DNA of 64,000 bases from Methanohalophilus halophilus (GTDB lineage: Archaea > Halobacteriota > Methanosarcinia > Methanosarcinales > Methanosarcinaceae): positions 944,057 through 1,008,056 of the forward strand of contig NZ_CP017921.1 in the NCBI RefSeq assembly GCF_001889405.1. Direction: 5' to 3'. A program made the translations under genes and the position numbers. How positions within the stretch are numbered: the first letter of the stretch is position 1; each line of letters opens with the position of its first letter. Below are positions 8,179 through 17,092 of the stretch, in pieces. The notes beneath the pieces were generated by a model that did not search any database, was not told the DNA's origin, and saw only the letters and a program-made list of their open reading frames with translations.

Positions 8179-9543
8179 TTATATTATTACAATACCGCCT
8201 TCTTTTATCCCATATTCTTTAATAAGGGGTTCACTGGCGGTTCCTCTTGATTTGATGATCTGGAACTGCCTCTTTATTTCTTTTTCAGTATCTGTTTGTT
8301 TAAGCAGGATTACATTATCCATTATAAAAGACGACTCCTTGCTTCTTATCTTTTCAGGCCCGCCAAAAAGTTCCGTGGTAAAAAGTGTTGTAACATCATG
8401 GCTTTTCAGGTAACCTACAAGGGAATGCAAAAATCCTCTTCTCTTAACAGGGTCTATTATTGTGATTTCCACGTTCACAAGACCATCTATTAGCAGTCTG
8501 GCAGGCTTTTTTTCCTCAACAATATTACTTATACGGTTGGAATATTCTGCATAACAGACGTTTTCGGTATCATAAGTGATTATACTAAGTTTTCCCTCGT
8601 CAATATATGGTTGCAGATCCCAGCCAAGATCACCTGTGGCTTTTATTATCTGGTCTACACTTTCGTAAAAGGTGATGATAGCACAGTTTTCCCCGTTTTC
8701 GAGCCCCTGCTGTATAAATTGCCATCCCATTATGGTTTTCCCGGTGCCCGGTTCTCCTCCTACAAGAATAGAACTTCCAGCCGGGACGCCTCCGTTTAAC
8801 ATTTTGTCAACTTCATCGATGCCGGTTTCAACTTTTTTATCTTCAGGAGCCTGTTCCTCATATTTCAGATTGGGGTATGCACTGAATCCTCGTGTGCTCA
8901 CCAGATAATTGAATTTCTGGGTCATGCACTCATTACTGTAGGAGGGCTTAACTCCCGTCATCTTGAGAATTTCCATCTGGTTGGAGGTTTGCATGCCTTG
9001 GTTGGTTCTGGACAGATAAATTATTCCATCTGCAAGATGGCTGACTACATAACTGTGGATTTCATCTTTCATTAATTCGCCTGTCAAAAAAACCAGGGAG
9101 TTGGATTCACGCACCATTGAGTCCAGTGTGTAGAAGAAACGTCTTCTTTCCTGTTCCACAAATCCAAATCCTATGGGTGTTATAGGGTCTATTACAAGTC
9201 TGTCTGGTTTTGTGGATGATATAGTATTGTCCATTTCGATTAGGGTACTTAATGGATCTTTTTCTGCAATCGGTCTGTTAATCTCATGTACTTCCACGGA
9301 TTCATCCAGAAATTCAAAAGTGGACAGGTACATCTTCAGCCGATCGGAATTTTCCGTTGTAATTGGTATGTACAGGGTTTTTTCGCCGGCTTTTGCTGCA
9401 TTTGACAGCATCTGCAGTGCCATAGTTGTCTTGCCTACACCAGCTGTCCCCGCAATAAGAATGATCGAAGGGGACTTGAAACCACCCACAATTTCGTCCA
9501 TGCCATCAATATGGCAGGGGATTTCCCTCAATTCACTCATCAT
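8179..9543 (-). CDS. KaiC/RadA-superfamily ATPase with two P-loop domains
   Basis: Two RecA-fold domains are in tandem. The first has Walker A GTAGVGKTT (about 32-40) and Walker B RLVIDP; the second has GGEPGTGKT (about 258-266) and RLLIDG. This architecture is shared with KaiC and many archaeal KaiC-like signalling ATPases; archaeal members often sit near sensors or regulators. No sensor domain is fused here. The start is ATG 9543 or the next codon (MMSEL), without a ribosome site, so a short leader or leaderless transcript is likely. It converges on a winged-helix gene. The partner and output are unknown. Confidence 0.8.
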   Translation of the reverse strand: MMSELREIPCHIDGMDEIVGGFKSPSIILIAGTAGVGKTTMALQMLSNAAKAGEKTLYIPITTENSDRLKMYLSTFEFLDESVEVHEINRPIAEKDPLSTLIEMDNTISSTKPDRLVIDPITPIGFGFVEQERRRFFYTLDSMVRESNSLVFLTGELMKDEIHSYVVSHLADGIIYLSRTNQGMQTSNQMEILKMTGVKPSYSNECMTQKFNYLVSTRGFSAYPNLKYEEQAPEDKKVETGIDEVDKMLNGGVPAGSSILVGGEPGTGKTIMGWQFIQQGLENGENCAIITFYESVDQIIKATGDLGWDLQPYIDEGKLSIITYDTENVCYAEYSNRISNIVEEKKPARLLIDGLVNVEITIIDPVKRRGFLHSLVGYLKSHDVTTLFTTELFGGPEKIRSKESSFIMDNVILLKQTDTEKEIKRQFQIIKSRGTASEPLIKEYGIKEGGIVII

Positions 9544-9614
9544 AAGTTCTTATGAATAAAGAATTACTTATACTTTCTTGATTTCGTTATGCATAGAAGT
9601 TAAACAGGTTTGTT

Positions 9615-9851
9615 TCAGTTTTCCTGTTCAAAATCACAGCTCTCAATTTGTTCATTTCTTTCTATGAGTTGTTCTATGCGTTGTTCAGATTCTTGCAGAA
9701 TGTGATTGCAGATGCCTGCAAGTTTTATTCCTCTCTCGAACATTTCCATGCTTTCCTGAAGGGAAATCTGCCCGCTTTCAAGTTTTTCCACAATATCCTC
9801 GAGTTCGAGCAGGCTATCCTCAAAGTTCCTGTTTTCAGTGTTTGATGACAT
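9615..9851 (-). CDS. xseB: Exodeoxyribonuclease VII small subunit
   Basis: The 78-residue, all-helical protein has the XseB signature: FEDSLLELEDIVEKLESGQISLQESMEMFERGIKL, followed by a coiled-coil tail. It forms the filament subunit that decorates XseA in exonuclease VII, which degrades single-stranded DNA. It starts directly after the xseA stop with no spacer. The enzyme is typically bacterial, so an old transfer into this lineage is likely. Confidence 0.93.
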   Translation of the reverse strand: MSSNTENRNFEDSLLELEDIVEKLESGQISLQESMEMFERGIKLAGICNHILQESEQRIEQLIERNEQIESCDFEQEN

Positions 9852-11051
9852 TTAGCATCCCTCATCCAAATTTTCTTTATGCTTCACTCTGCAACACCCG
9901 TCCCAGAATTTCAATTGTAAACTCTCCCCCATCTCAATATCAATAATACCGGTTATGGTCCCTCCCTCATCGGACTGTGCCACACAGTATCCCCGTTCAA
10001 GAGTATTAAGGGGACTTACGGCATTCAATCGCCCTGCAAGGGCACCCAGTTCTGCAACTTTAGTTTGCATTATATATTCTGTTCTGGATGTCAGGCGATA
10101 TGTCATCTCATCCAGATGTTGGCTTCGCTGGTTGAGCAGTTCCCTGTATCTATCAGGACTAATTCGGCCCGAAAGGTATTCAAGATGTTTTTTCTGGTTC
10201 AGAATACGGTTTTTGAGTGCAGATTCCATTCTCTGCCTGAGGTCATCGATGTGCTTTACTATTTCTGTCCTGTCTGGCACTGCAATTTCTGCGGCTGCTG
10301 ACGGAGTGGGTGCACGCACATCTGCTGCAAAATCTGATATTGTGAAATCGGTTTCATGTCCGACTGCAGCTATAACTGGTATTCTGGAATTGTAAATAGC
10401 ACGGGCGACTTTTTCCTCATTGAATGGCCACAGGTCTTCAAGGGAACCTCCTCCCCTGCCGGCAATAATGAGGTCTGCATCTGTACGATTGAGCAATTCC
10501 AGGGATCTTATGATACTATCTGCGGAAGCCTCTCCCTGGACAGTTGTCGGACAGAGCAGGATATCTACAGGGTAGCGCCTTTGTAATACATGCAGTATGT
10601 CGTGTATAGCTGCTCCCGTGGCGGATGTAGCAACTCCTATCTTAAGGGGATAACGGGGAAGGGGTCTTTTGTGTTCGGGAGCAAACAAACCTTCTCCTTC
10701 AAGCCTTTTTTTGAGTTGTTCGAATGCTTTATACAATTCGCCCACACCATCAGGGCGGATGTCCAGCACCTGTAGCTGGTACTGTCCACGGATGGTGTAA
10801 ACATTTACCGATCCAAAAACCAGTACTTTCATATCCTTTTCAGGCTCAAATTTTAATTTGCGGTTTGTGGAGCGAAAACTAACACAGCTTACCTGGCTTG
10901 ATCCATCCTTTATGGAAAAATAGTAATGGCCTGATCGGTGTTTTGTGAGGTTGGATATTTCTCCTTCTACCCAGATATGCTGCAGGGCCCCTTCAGAAGT
11001 TAACACGTTTTTGATATAGTTATTAAGCCCAGTTACAGTATAGACGCCCAT
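9852..11051 (-). CDS. xseA: Exodeoxyribonuclease VII large subunit
   Basis: The 399-residue catalytic subunit has an N-terminal OB-fold domain (about 1-100, IWVEGEISNLTKHRSGHYYFSIKD) and the catalytic domain with the characteristic SATGAAIHDI, AGRGGGSLEDLWPFN and AVGHETDFTISDFAADVRAPTPSAAAE motifs. It cleaves single-stranded DNA from both ends into oligonucleotides. xseB follows immediately. Bacterial XseA proteins are usually nearer 450 residues, so the helical part is somewhat short here, but all motifs are present. Confidence 0.95.
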   Translation of the reverse strand: MGVYTVTGLNNYIKNVLTSEGALQHIWVEGEISNLTKHRSGHYYFSIKDGSSQVSCVSFRSTNRKLKFEPEKDMKVLVFGSVNVYTIRGQYQLQVLDIRPDGVGELYKAFEQLKKRLEGEGLFAPEHKRPLPRYPLKIGVATSATGAAIHDILHVLQRRYPVDILLCPTTVQGEASADSIIRSLELLNRTDADLIIAGRGGGSLEDLWPFNEEKVARAIYNSRIPVIAAVGHETDFTISDFAADVRAPTPSAAAEIAVPDRTEIVKHIDDLRQRMESALKNRILNQKKHLEYLSGRISPDRYRELLNQRSQHLDEMTYRLTSRTEYIMQTKVAELGALAGRLNAVSPLNTLERGYCVAQSDEGGTITGIIDIEMGESLQLKFWDGCCRVKHKENLDEGC

Positions 11052-11151
11052 CGTATTCTCCCCGCTGGTATATGCAAATCATGCTATTATAAATTGGTGC
11101 AGGCAGGATGAAAGTATTTGGATATCTGCAATATCCATAAAAGAGTAAAAT

Positions 11152-11172
11152 AAAGCAGTTATTAGCTGCTTT
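11152..11172 (-). terminator. Terminator of the glt-frhB operon
   Basis: AAAGCAG pairs with CTGCTTT (7 bp) around a 7-base loop a few bases after the frhB-like stop codon. On the minus strand it is followed by a T-rich tract (TTTATTTTACTCTTTTATG). Confidence 0.6.
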
Positions 11173-11177
11173 TTTAT

Positions 11178-12179
11178 TCATTTTTGCTGCTTTTTATTCC
11201 TGTATTTTGTGACAACTGCAGGGTCGGCTTCATCTGTTGCAATGAGCCTGCCGCTTTCAAGAGCTCTGGCAACTGCCAGTTTACCCGTATCGCTGCGCAC
11301 AATCAACGTTGTATATCCTTCCGGGCTTCCTACAGAACCTGCTGAAATATCAGCATACAGGGCATCGAAATCCTTGCATATATGACAACCTGGACGAATA
11401 GTATCCTCGATATCTTTCAGGGGTATGGTAATGTCCTCATTCTTGAGCTTGACAACAAGTTTTCCTCTTACATCCATGCGTTCGATGTCCAGTGGATCTA
11501 TATTCATTTCTGATTTGAGTTTACCTTCCATGAGTTTTTCATAATCGAAACTCTCTGTACAGAACAGGCCGATTACGTATTTTATCGATTTCGCAAAGGG
11601 TCCAAGCAATTCATTGTCACTTTTACGCAGTTTCTCCACTGCCTGGGCGGCACAAGGCAAGGCAACAATTGCTATATTTTTGGACTTTTTCCCTATTACG
11701 GCTTCCTTCATGGCTGCAAGCAGAGGGACCCACCAGTTGTACCGGCTTCCTGCACTGTTTATTAATGCCTCTGTTGACGTGATGACCGTGGATTTTGGTT
11801 TCAGGGTCCAGGGATCTTCTGTTACAGTTACGACAGCATCAATTATTCCTCTCTCCAGGCTATCAAGCAGGATTGCAGAAACAGCACCTCCGCTTTGTCT
11901 GCCTGGAATTTCCATTCCCGCTTTTGCAGTCATGTATTCTTCCCTGCAGCTGCTACTTTCGGGCATTTCTCCTTCTATGCGGGGGCATATGTCATAACAT
12001 GCTCCGCAGGGAACACCATCAGTGGCATCCTTGCAGTAGCCATTGCTGGAGGGATTTATGGATTCTTCCCCTTTTTTGAAATACAGGGCATCTGCAGGAC
12101 ATACTGCCACACAGCCTCCACATCCGCTGCAACGATTTGTATCCCAGACTTTCTTTTTGAGATCAAGGTAATTGGTCAT
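11178..12179 (-). CDS. F420-hydrogenase/dehydrogenase beta-subunit (FrhB) family protein, probable glutamate synthase partner
   Basis: The 333-residue protein has two N-terminal [4Fe-4S] motifs (CSGCGGCVAVCP and CGACYDICP with an added upstream Cys) and then the FrhB N and C domains (GGAVSAILLDSLERG, VALPCAAQAVEKL, GLFCTESFDYEKLM, CHICKDFDALYADISAGSVGS). This family binds FAD and oxidises reduced F420. It is the last gene of the glutamate synthase operon, 4 bp after gltB3, so it probably feeds F420H2 electrons to glutamate synthase. I start it at ATG 12179 because GGGAGTGA precedes it; the longer frame to 12209 has no such site. Confidence 0.8.
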   Translation of the reverse strand: MTNYLDLKKKVWDTNRCSGCGGCVAVCPADALYFKKGEESINPSSNGYCKDATDGVPCGACYDICPRIEGEMPESSSCREEYMTAKAGMEIPGRQSGGAVSAILLDSLERGIIDAVVTVTEDPWTLKPKSTVITSTEALINSAGSRYNWWVPLLAAMKEAVIGKKSKNIAIVALPCAAQAVEKLRKSDNELLGPFAKSIKYVIGLFCTESFDYEKLMEGKLKSEMNIDPLDIERMDVRGKLVVKLKNEDITIPLKDIEDTIRPGCHICKDFDALYADISAGSVGSPEGYTTLIVRSDTGKLAVARALESGRLIATDEADPAVVTKYRNKKQQK

Positions 12180-12183
12180 TATA

Positions 12184-12924
12184 TCACTCCCAGACATATT
12201 TGCCTGCAAAAGGCCTGCTGCTTGACGCGACTATTTTTGTGTATCTGGTATCCAGGTATTTTTCCGGGTCAATTTCAAAATATGCACAAAACTCTTCAAT
12301 ATAAGGACTTATCTTTTCCAGATCCTTTTCTGTGAATTCCGTGATCTTGGCACCCACGCCAAGCTGTCTTTCTTTTAATTCGCCTCGAAGGATGATCTCG
12401 CCACCATGAATTCCACTGCCAACACCTCTGCCTCCAAAAGTATTGCCGCTCTTGGACAGGACAATTATTACTCCCCCTGCCATGTATTCTCCCAGGAATG
12501 AACAGGCATTGTCTCCAATTACGAGGATGGGTTTATGGCCTGTTCCGTATTCCTTCATATGGATGCCTCCTCTGTAACCGATGTCATCCCTTACGAATAC
12601 TTTGCCACCTCTCATGCTGTGAGCTACAGCATCTCCTGCGCTTCCATGGATAACGATTTTGCCATTGTCCATTGTATTGCCGGGTGCGTGATCACAGTTG
12701 CCTTTAACGATACAGGTGGGGCCACTCATAAACATTCCAAGGTCCCCGCCTGGAACGCCGTTGATTCGGATGGTGACTTCTCCTTTTAACCCATCTGCTA
12801 TGAATCGCTGGCCAAGTACATTATCCACGATAATCTCTGTAGCACCTTCAGAAACAGCTTTGCGTATCTGCTGATTCAGGGGTGTATAATGGAGTGCTCT
12901 TGCATCTATGTGCACTGGTTCCAT
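12184..12924 (-). CDS. gltB3: Glutamate synthase, GXGXG (alpha-like C-terminal) subunit
   Basis: The 246-residue protein is the free-standing form of the C-terminal GXGXG beta-helix domain of large glutamate synthase. Repeats such as GGDLGMFMSG, GNTMDNGKIVIHGSAGD, GGKVFVRDDIGYRGG and GGRGVGSGIHGGEIILRG are visible. It is a structural domain linking the amidotransferase and synthase parts. Fusion in bacteria and splitting here are typical of archaea. It starts 4 bp after gltB2 and is followed by the FrhB-like subunit. Confidence 0.92.
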   Translation of the reverse strand: MEPVHIDARALHYTPLNQQIRKAVSEGATEIIVDNVLGQRFIADGLKGEVTIRINGVPGGDLGMFMSGPTCIVKGNCDHAPGNTMDNGKIVIHGSAGDAVAHSMRGGKVFVRDDIGYRGGIHMKEYGTGHKPILVIGDNACSFLGEYMAGGVIIVLSKSGNTFGGRGVGSGIHGGEIILRGELKERQLGVGAKITEFTEKDLEKISPYIEEFCAYFEIDPEKYLDTRYTKIVASSSRPFAGKYVWE

Positions 12925-12928
12925 GTGA

Positions 12929-14443
12929 TCAGGCCCCCACAGGTTTTACCTGCAGCACATCCAGGGTGCCTTCATCCAGCATATAGCCTCGCAGCCTGCT
13001 GCGGTTGCCTCTCAGGCTTTCTATACTGTTGATTCCGGCTGCTCCCATGAGTTCACTGAGTTCCAGTGTCCAGGAATTGATGAGGTTTGCAACATGTTCG
13101 GACTCAACTTCCGGGTCAAGCCGGCTGACAAGATCTTCCCTCTGGGTAGCAATACCCCAGGGGCACAAACCACGGTAACAGTTCCCACAAACCCGGCATC
13201 CCATGGAAATGAGGGCTGCGGTTCCAATATAAACTGCATCCGCACCAAGGGCTATGGATTTAGCAATATCTGCACTGTTGCGGATACCTCCACTGGCAAT
13301 TACCGATACCTTGTTGCGGATGCCCTGGTCATTGAGTTTCTGGTCAACACTGGCAATCGCTGCCTCTATAGGTATACCCACATTGTCCCTGAATACCTTC
13401 GGGGAGGCTCCTGTACCTCCACGGAAACCGTCTATTACTACCGCATCTGCCGAGGATCTTGCAATACCAGCCGCCACAGCTGCGACATTATGCACAGCTG
13501 CAATTTTTACGAAAACCGGTTTCTTCCATTCGGTTGCTTCCTTGAGGCCTCTTACCAGCTGTGCCAGGTCCTCTATGCTGTAGATGTCATGGTGGGGGGC
13601 GGGGCTTATCGCATCGCTGCCCGCGGGTATCATTCGTGTACAGGAAACATCAGTACACACCTTCTCGCCGGGCAGGTGTCCGCCAATACCGGGTTTTGCA
13701 CCCTGGCCAATCTTGATTTCTATGGCGGCTCCCCTTTCGAGGTAGTTGATGTCCACACCGAACCGTCCGGAGGCAACCTGCACGATCATATTATCCTGAT
13801 AGGGGTAGATGTCCTTATGCAGGCCACCTTCCCCGGTTCCCATGTATGTACCGGTTTTGGCTGCTGCCTTTGCAAGACTTAACTGGGCATTGAGACTGAT
13901 AGCACCATAACTCATATGTCCGATCATTATCGGGGTCTGTAATTCAAGATTGGGGGATAGTTTGGTATTGAGTTCAATGTCCCCATTTTCCTGCTTCCTT
14001 ATATCAAGTTTTGAAGGTTTTTGCCCCAGGTAGGTACGTAATTCCATAGGCTCACGCAGGGGATCTATACTCGGGTTGGTCACCTGGCAGGCATCCAGCA
14101 CCAACCTGTCGTAGATTATAGGGTAATCCTTGGCATTTCCCATTCCCGCCAGGACGATTCTGCCACTTCGTGACTGGTTTATGACATCCTCCCGGGCTTC
14201 CGGGGTCCATAAGGGATGGCTGCGGTAATCAACGGGTCTTTCACTGAGATTGATGGCATCCCGCGGACACATTGAAATGCAACGGTGGCATGCTGTGCAC
14301 TTGCGTGAATCGATCAGGATATTGCCGTCATCCTCTTCCCGGAATACACCATAGGAACAATTATCCACACATCTCATACATTGCATACATTGCTGTCTGT
14401 CTATCTGGATGCGGTATTTCAGGGGTACGCTTCCCAGGCTCAT
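12929..14443 (-). CDS. gltB2: Glutamate synthase, ferredoxin/FMN synthase subunit
   Basis: The 504-residue protein is the catalytic synthase half. It has two N-terminal [4Fe-4S] motifs (CMQCMRCVDNCSYG near 19-32 and CTACHRCISMCP near 49-60). The FMN-binding TIM barrel follows, with MSYGAISLNAQ, GTGEGG, IKIGQGAKPGIGGHLPG, VIDGFRGGTGASP and SGGIRNSADIAKSIALGADAVYIGTA. The 3Fe-4S motif CRVCGNCYRGLCPWGIATQ is near the end. It makes glutamate from 2-oxoglutarate and ammonia channelled from GltB1. Its ATG overlaps the gltB1 stop by 4 bp. Confidence 0.95.
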   Translation of the reverse strand: MSLGSVPLKYRIQIDRQQCMQCMRCVDNCSYGVFREEDDGNILIDSRKCTACHRCISMCPRDAINLSERPVDYRSHPLWTPEAREDVINQSRSGRIVLAGMGNAKDYPIIYDRLVLDACQVTNPSIDPLREPMELRTYLGQKPSKLDIRKQENGDIELNTKLSPNLELQTPIMIGHMSYGAISLNAQLSLAKAAAKTGTYMGTGEGGLHKDIYPYQDNMIVQVASGRFGVDINYLERGAAIEIKIGQGAKPGIGGHLPGEKVCTDVSCTRMIPAGSDAISPAPHHDIYSIEDLAQLVRGLKEATEWKKPVFVKIAAVHNVAAVAAGIARSSADAVVIDGFRGGTGASPKVFRDNVGIPIEAAIASVDQKLNDQGIRNKVSVIASGGIRNSADIAKSIALGADAVYIGTAALISMGCRVCGNCYRGLCPWGIATQREDLVSRLDPEVESEHVANLINSWTLELSELMGAAGINSIESLRGNRSRLRGYMLDEGTLDVLQVKPVGA

Positions 14444-15495
14444 GTTACAACCCTCCCGATTACCGGTTCCCCTGCACCCGGCATGTGGATGTCCTCCACC
14501 TGGGGATCCATGGTTCTGATTGCGGCTTCCTCACTGGAGATGTATAATCTTGAACCATGTTCCCCAACTACCAGTGGCCTGAGTTTTATCCTGTCAGTGA
14601 ATCCTACTATACCGTCATGGGTGGCCACAACTATTGCAAAGGGCCCGTTCATGAGAGCCGGGCCGTAGGTCAGGCGGATTGCCTTGTTGAGTTCACGCTT
14701 TTTATCGTCCATTTCATCAATCTCATCCCAGAAGGGTGGAGCCATTGCTTTTACAATGATCTCTGATGGTAATTCGTGATGTCTGCCAAGCAGATCAAAC
14801 AGGTATGCCACAACTTCCGTGTCGGTATACATTGTACACTGGTAACCATTACTTTCCACGTATCTCTGGTTGGTACCGTAGGAAGTAATCTCTCCGTTGT
14901 GCACCACCGACCAGTTCAGCAGATTAAAGGGATGTGCTCCTCCCCACCAACCGGGAGTGTTGGTAGGATAACGGTTATGTGCCAGCCAGATATAGCCTTC
15001 ATATTCATCAATTTTGTAAAAATTTGCCACGTCTTCAGGCCACCCCGCGGCCTTGAACACTCCCATATTTTTCCCGGAGGAAAATACCAGGGCGCCCTCG
15101 ATAGTGGATGAATTAATTTCCATGACCAGATATTTGACGATATCTTCATCCGGTGTGAGACTTCCGGTCATAAGATCAGTGTAGGGCTTGAAGAAGTATC
15201 TCCAGGGGACATGATTCCTTTTCAGGTTGGGTTGTTCCTTTGTAGGAATTTCTTCCTGATGGACGACGCGTCCCCACTTCTGGATGATATCATCAACTTT
15301 TGATTTTGGCTCCACAAGGTTATCAAAGAATATGTGCAGGGCATAACAGTCTTCAAAATCGGGGTATATGCCATATGCAGCATAACCTGCACCTTCGCCA
15401 CTGCCACGCTCATTCATGAGGCTGAGGGCTTCTTTGATTCCCGAACCATTCATTTTTTGTTTCTGTCTGTCAATAACTCCTATTATCCCGCACAT
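14440..15495 (-). CDS. gltB1: Glutamate synthase, class II glutamine amidotransferase subunit
   Basis: This subunit hydrolyses glutamine and supplies ammonia to the synthase subunit. I start it at ATG 15495 so that the protein begins MCGIIGVID, placing the catalytic cysteine at position 2 as this Ntn-hydrolase family requires; GGTGA lies just upstream. The frame continues 73 codons further but into the glnA terminator region, so that extension is not coding. Other motifs are LAHNRYPTNT, VVHNGEITSYGTN and DTEVVAYL. It overlaps gltB2 by 4 bp. Confidence 0.93.
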   Translation of the reverse strand: MCGIIGVIDRQKQKMNGSGIKEALSLMNERGSGEGAGYAAYGIYPDFEDCYALHIFFDNLVEPKSKVDDIIQKWGRVVHQEEIPTKEQPNLKRNHVPWRYFFKPYTDLMTGSLTPDEDIVKYLVMEINSSTIEGALVFSSGKNMGVFKAAGWPEDVANFYKIDEYEGYIWLAHNRYPTNTPGWWGGAHPFNLLNWSVVHNGEITSYGTNQRYVESNGYQCTMYTDTEVVAYLFDLLGRHHELPSEIIVKAMAPPFWDEIDEMDDKKRELNKAIRLTYGPALMNGPFAIVVATHDGIVGFTDRIKLRPLVVGEHGSRLYISSEEAAIRTMDPQVEDIHMPGAGEPVIGRVVT

Positions 15496-15560
15496 CGGCG
15501 TCACCTTGTTATGATATGTAAAAGTGTGTATAAAGTGTATGTATCGAAAAATATTTGGGC

Positions 15561-15580
15561 GGGATTTCCTGTGAAATCCC
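15561..15580 (-). terminator. Terminator/attenuator between glnA and gltB1
   Basis: A perfect 7-bp stem (GGGATTT/AAATCCC, 6-base loop) begins 4 bp after the glnA stop codon and is followed on the minus strand by a T-rich stretch ending ATATTTTT. It should end most glnA transcripts; a TATA-like CTTTATAC downstream could start the glt message. Confidence 0.55.
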
Positions 15581-15583
15581 TGC

Positions 15584-16930
15584 TTAAAGTACGCTAAGGT
15601 AGGTATCCAGTTCCCACTGGTGTACCCGCGCCTTATAATCATCCCATTCCTTATTCTTGGCACAGAGGTAGTTGTTGAAAAGGTGGTCTCCAACGGTCTT
15701 TTTGACAAATTCACTACCTGCCATCTCGTCTATCGCTTCCTTGAGGCTTCCGGGTAGGGAATTAATTCCCATGTCTTCCCTTTCCTGTCCGGAAAGGTTG
15801 AAGATATTGTGGGTTACTGCTTCTCCAGGGTCGGTTTTGTTCTTGATCCCATCCAGGCCAGCAGAAAGCATGGTTGCAAAGGCAAGATATGGATTACATG
15901 CCGGATCAGGGCATCTGAGTTCTACCCTTGTACCCTTGCCCCTGGTTGACGGTATGCGTATCAGGGAACTGCGGTTACTGTCTGACCAGGTTATGTAGAT
16001 GGGCGCTTCATATCCCGGGACGAGTCTTTTGTAAGAGTTGACAGTTGGGTTGGTTATTGCCGCAAATTCCCTGATATGTTCCAGCAGTCCACCGGTGTAA
16101 TACCTGGCTATGTCAGAGAGCTGGTTTGGAGTATTCGGATCAAAGAACACGTTTTCGCCATCTTGTGACATCAAGGATTGGTTGGCGTGCATACCTGAAC
16201 CGTTTACACCGTAGAGTGGTTTCGGCATGAAGGTTGCATAGTAGCCGTGATGGTTTGCTATGGATTTGACCACATACCTGAATGTGATTACATTATCAGC
16301 TGTAGTAAGGGCATCCGCGAACCTGAAATCGATCTCGTGCTGTGAGGGGGCAACTTCGTGGTGTGATGCCTCGAGTTTGAATCCCATGTGTTCCAGGGCA
16401 TAGTCAATCTCCCTGCGCACATCCTGTGCCATGTCCAGGGGTGCAAAGTCGAAATAACCGCCTTTATCGGTAAGCTCGGTTGTGGGATTGCCTTCACTAT
16501 CCAGTTTGAACAGGAAGAATTCAAGTTCCGGTCCCACATTCATGGAATATCCCATTTCCTGGGCTTCCTTGAGGGTCTTTTTGAGAATGTAACGCGGGTC
16601 TCCTTCGAAGGGTTTACCATCCGGTAATTTTACATCACCTATTATACGCGCAACAGCTCCTTCGGTTGGTCTCCAGGGCAGGATACGGAATGTTGAAGGG
16701 TCGGGCATTAGCATCATGTCCGATTCCTCAATGCGGGTGAATCCTTCGATTGAAGATCCATCGAACATCACTCCTTCATCGAATGCCTGATCCAGGTCTT
16801 CGGAAGGAATCGCCCAGCTCTTGATGATTCCCATTGTGTCGGTGAACTGCGTACGTATAAACTTTACATCATTTTCAACGACCGCTTCAAGTACGTCTTC
16901 TTTGGTCTGTATCTCTGGCTTATGTTTCAT
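15584..16930 (-). CDS. glnA: Glutamine synthetase, type I
   Basis: The enzyme makes glutamine from glutamate, ammonia and ATP. The 448-residue protein has GSI motifs: MFDGSSIEGFTRIEESDM, NVGPELEFFLF, ASHHEVAPSQHEIDFR, GVNGSGMHANQSL, and the glutamate-binding NRSSLIRIPSTRGKGTRVELRCPDP. The bacterial adenylylation-loop sequence is absent, so it is the alpha type, controlled by feedback and protein partners. I use ATG 16930 because GGTGAG sits 4-5 bases before it; a GTG at 16939 falls inside that site. A TATA box and a possible NrpR operator lie upstream, and the glt genes lie downstream. Confidence 0.96.
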   Translation of the reverse strand: MKHKPEIQTKEDVLEAVVENDVKFIRTQFTDTMGIIKSWAIPSEDLDQAFDEGVMFDGSSIEGFTRIEESDMMLMPDPSTFRILPWRPTEGAVARIIGDVKLPDGKPFEGDPRYILKKTLKEAQEMGYSMNVGPELEFFLFKLDSEGNPTTELTDKGGYFDFAPLDMAQDVRREIDYALEHMGFKLEASHHEVAPSQHEIDFRFADALTTADNVITFRYVVKSIANHHGYYATFMPKPLYGVNGSGMHANQSLMSQDGENVFFDPNTPNQLSDIARYYTGGLLEHIREFAAITNPTVNSYKRLVPGYEAPIYITWSDSNRSSLIRIPSTRGKGTRVELRCPDPACNPYLAFATMLSAGLDGIKNKTDPGEAVTHNIFNLSGQEREDMGINSLPGSLKEAIDEMAGSEFVKKTVGDHLFNNYLCAKNKEWDDYKARVHQWELDTYLSVL

Positions 16931-16947
16931 TTCTCTCACCTTTCACA

Positions 16948-16986
16948 GGAAGGCAGTAACCAATTACCGTGTTAATATTATATAAA
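16948..16986 (-). promoter_or_regulatory. glnA promoter with possible NrpR operator
   Basis: TTTATATAAT at about 16977-16986 (minus strand) is a good TATA box. About 25 bp downstream lies GGTT-ACTGCC-TTCC (16961-16948), one mismatch from the NrpR operator consensus GGAA-N6-TTCC. It would overlap the start site, the usual repressor position. Only one half-site is perfect. Confidence 0.45.
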
Positions 16987-17092
16987 ACATTTGGTAAATG
17001 GTATTTAATCATAAAAAATCAAACCAGAACTACAGGAAATGCCTTATCTTTATAACAAATGAAAATCTACTTTCGGATAGGTGAACATAATC

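Noticed and set aside
13094-13882. 262-codon plus-strand frame opposite gltB2
   Set aside because: It is the antisense shadow of a well-conserved gene, with unusual cysteine-rich composition and no ribosome site.
15496-15714. N-terminal extension of the glutamate synthase amidotransferase
   Set aside because: The catalytic Cys must be residue 2, and the extension covers the glnA terminator and the intergenic promoter.
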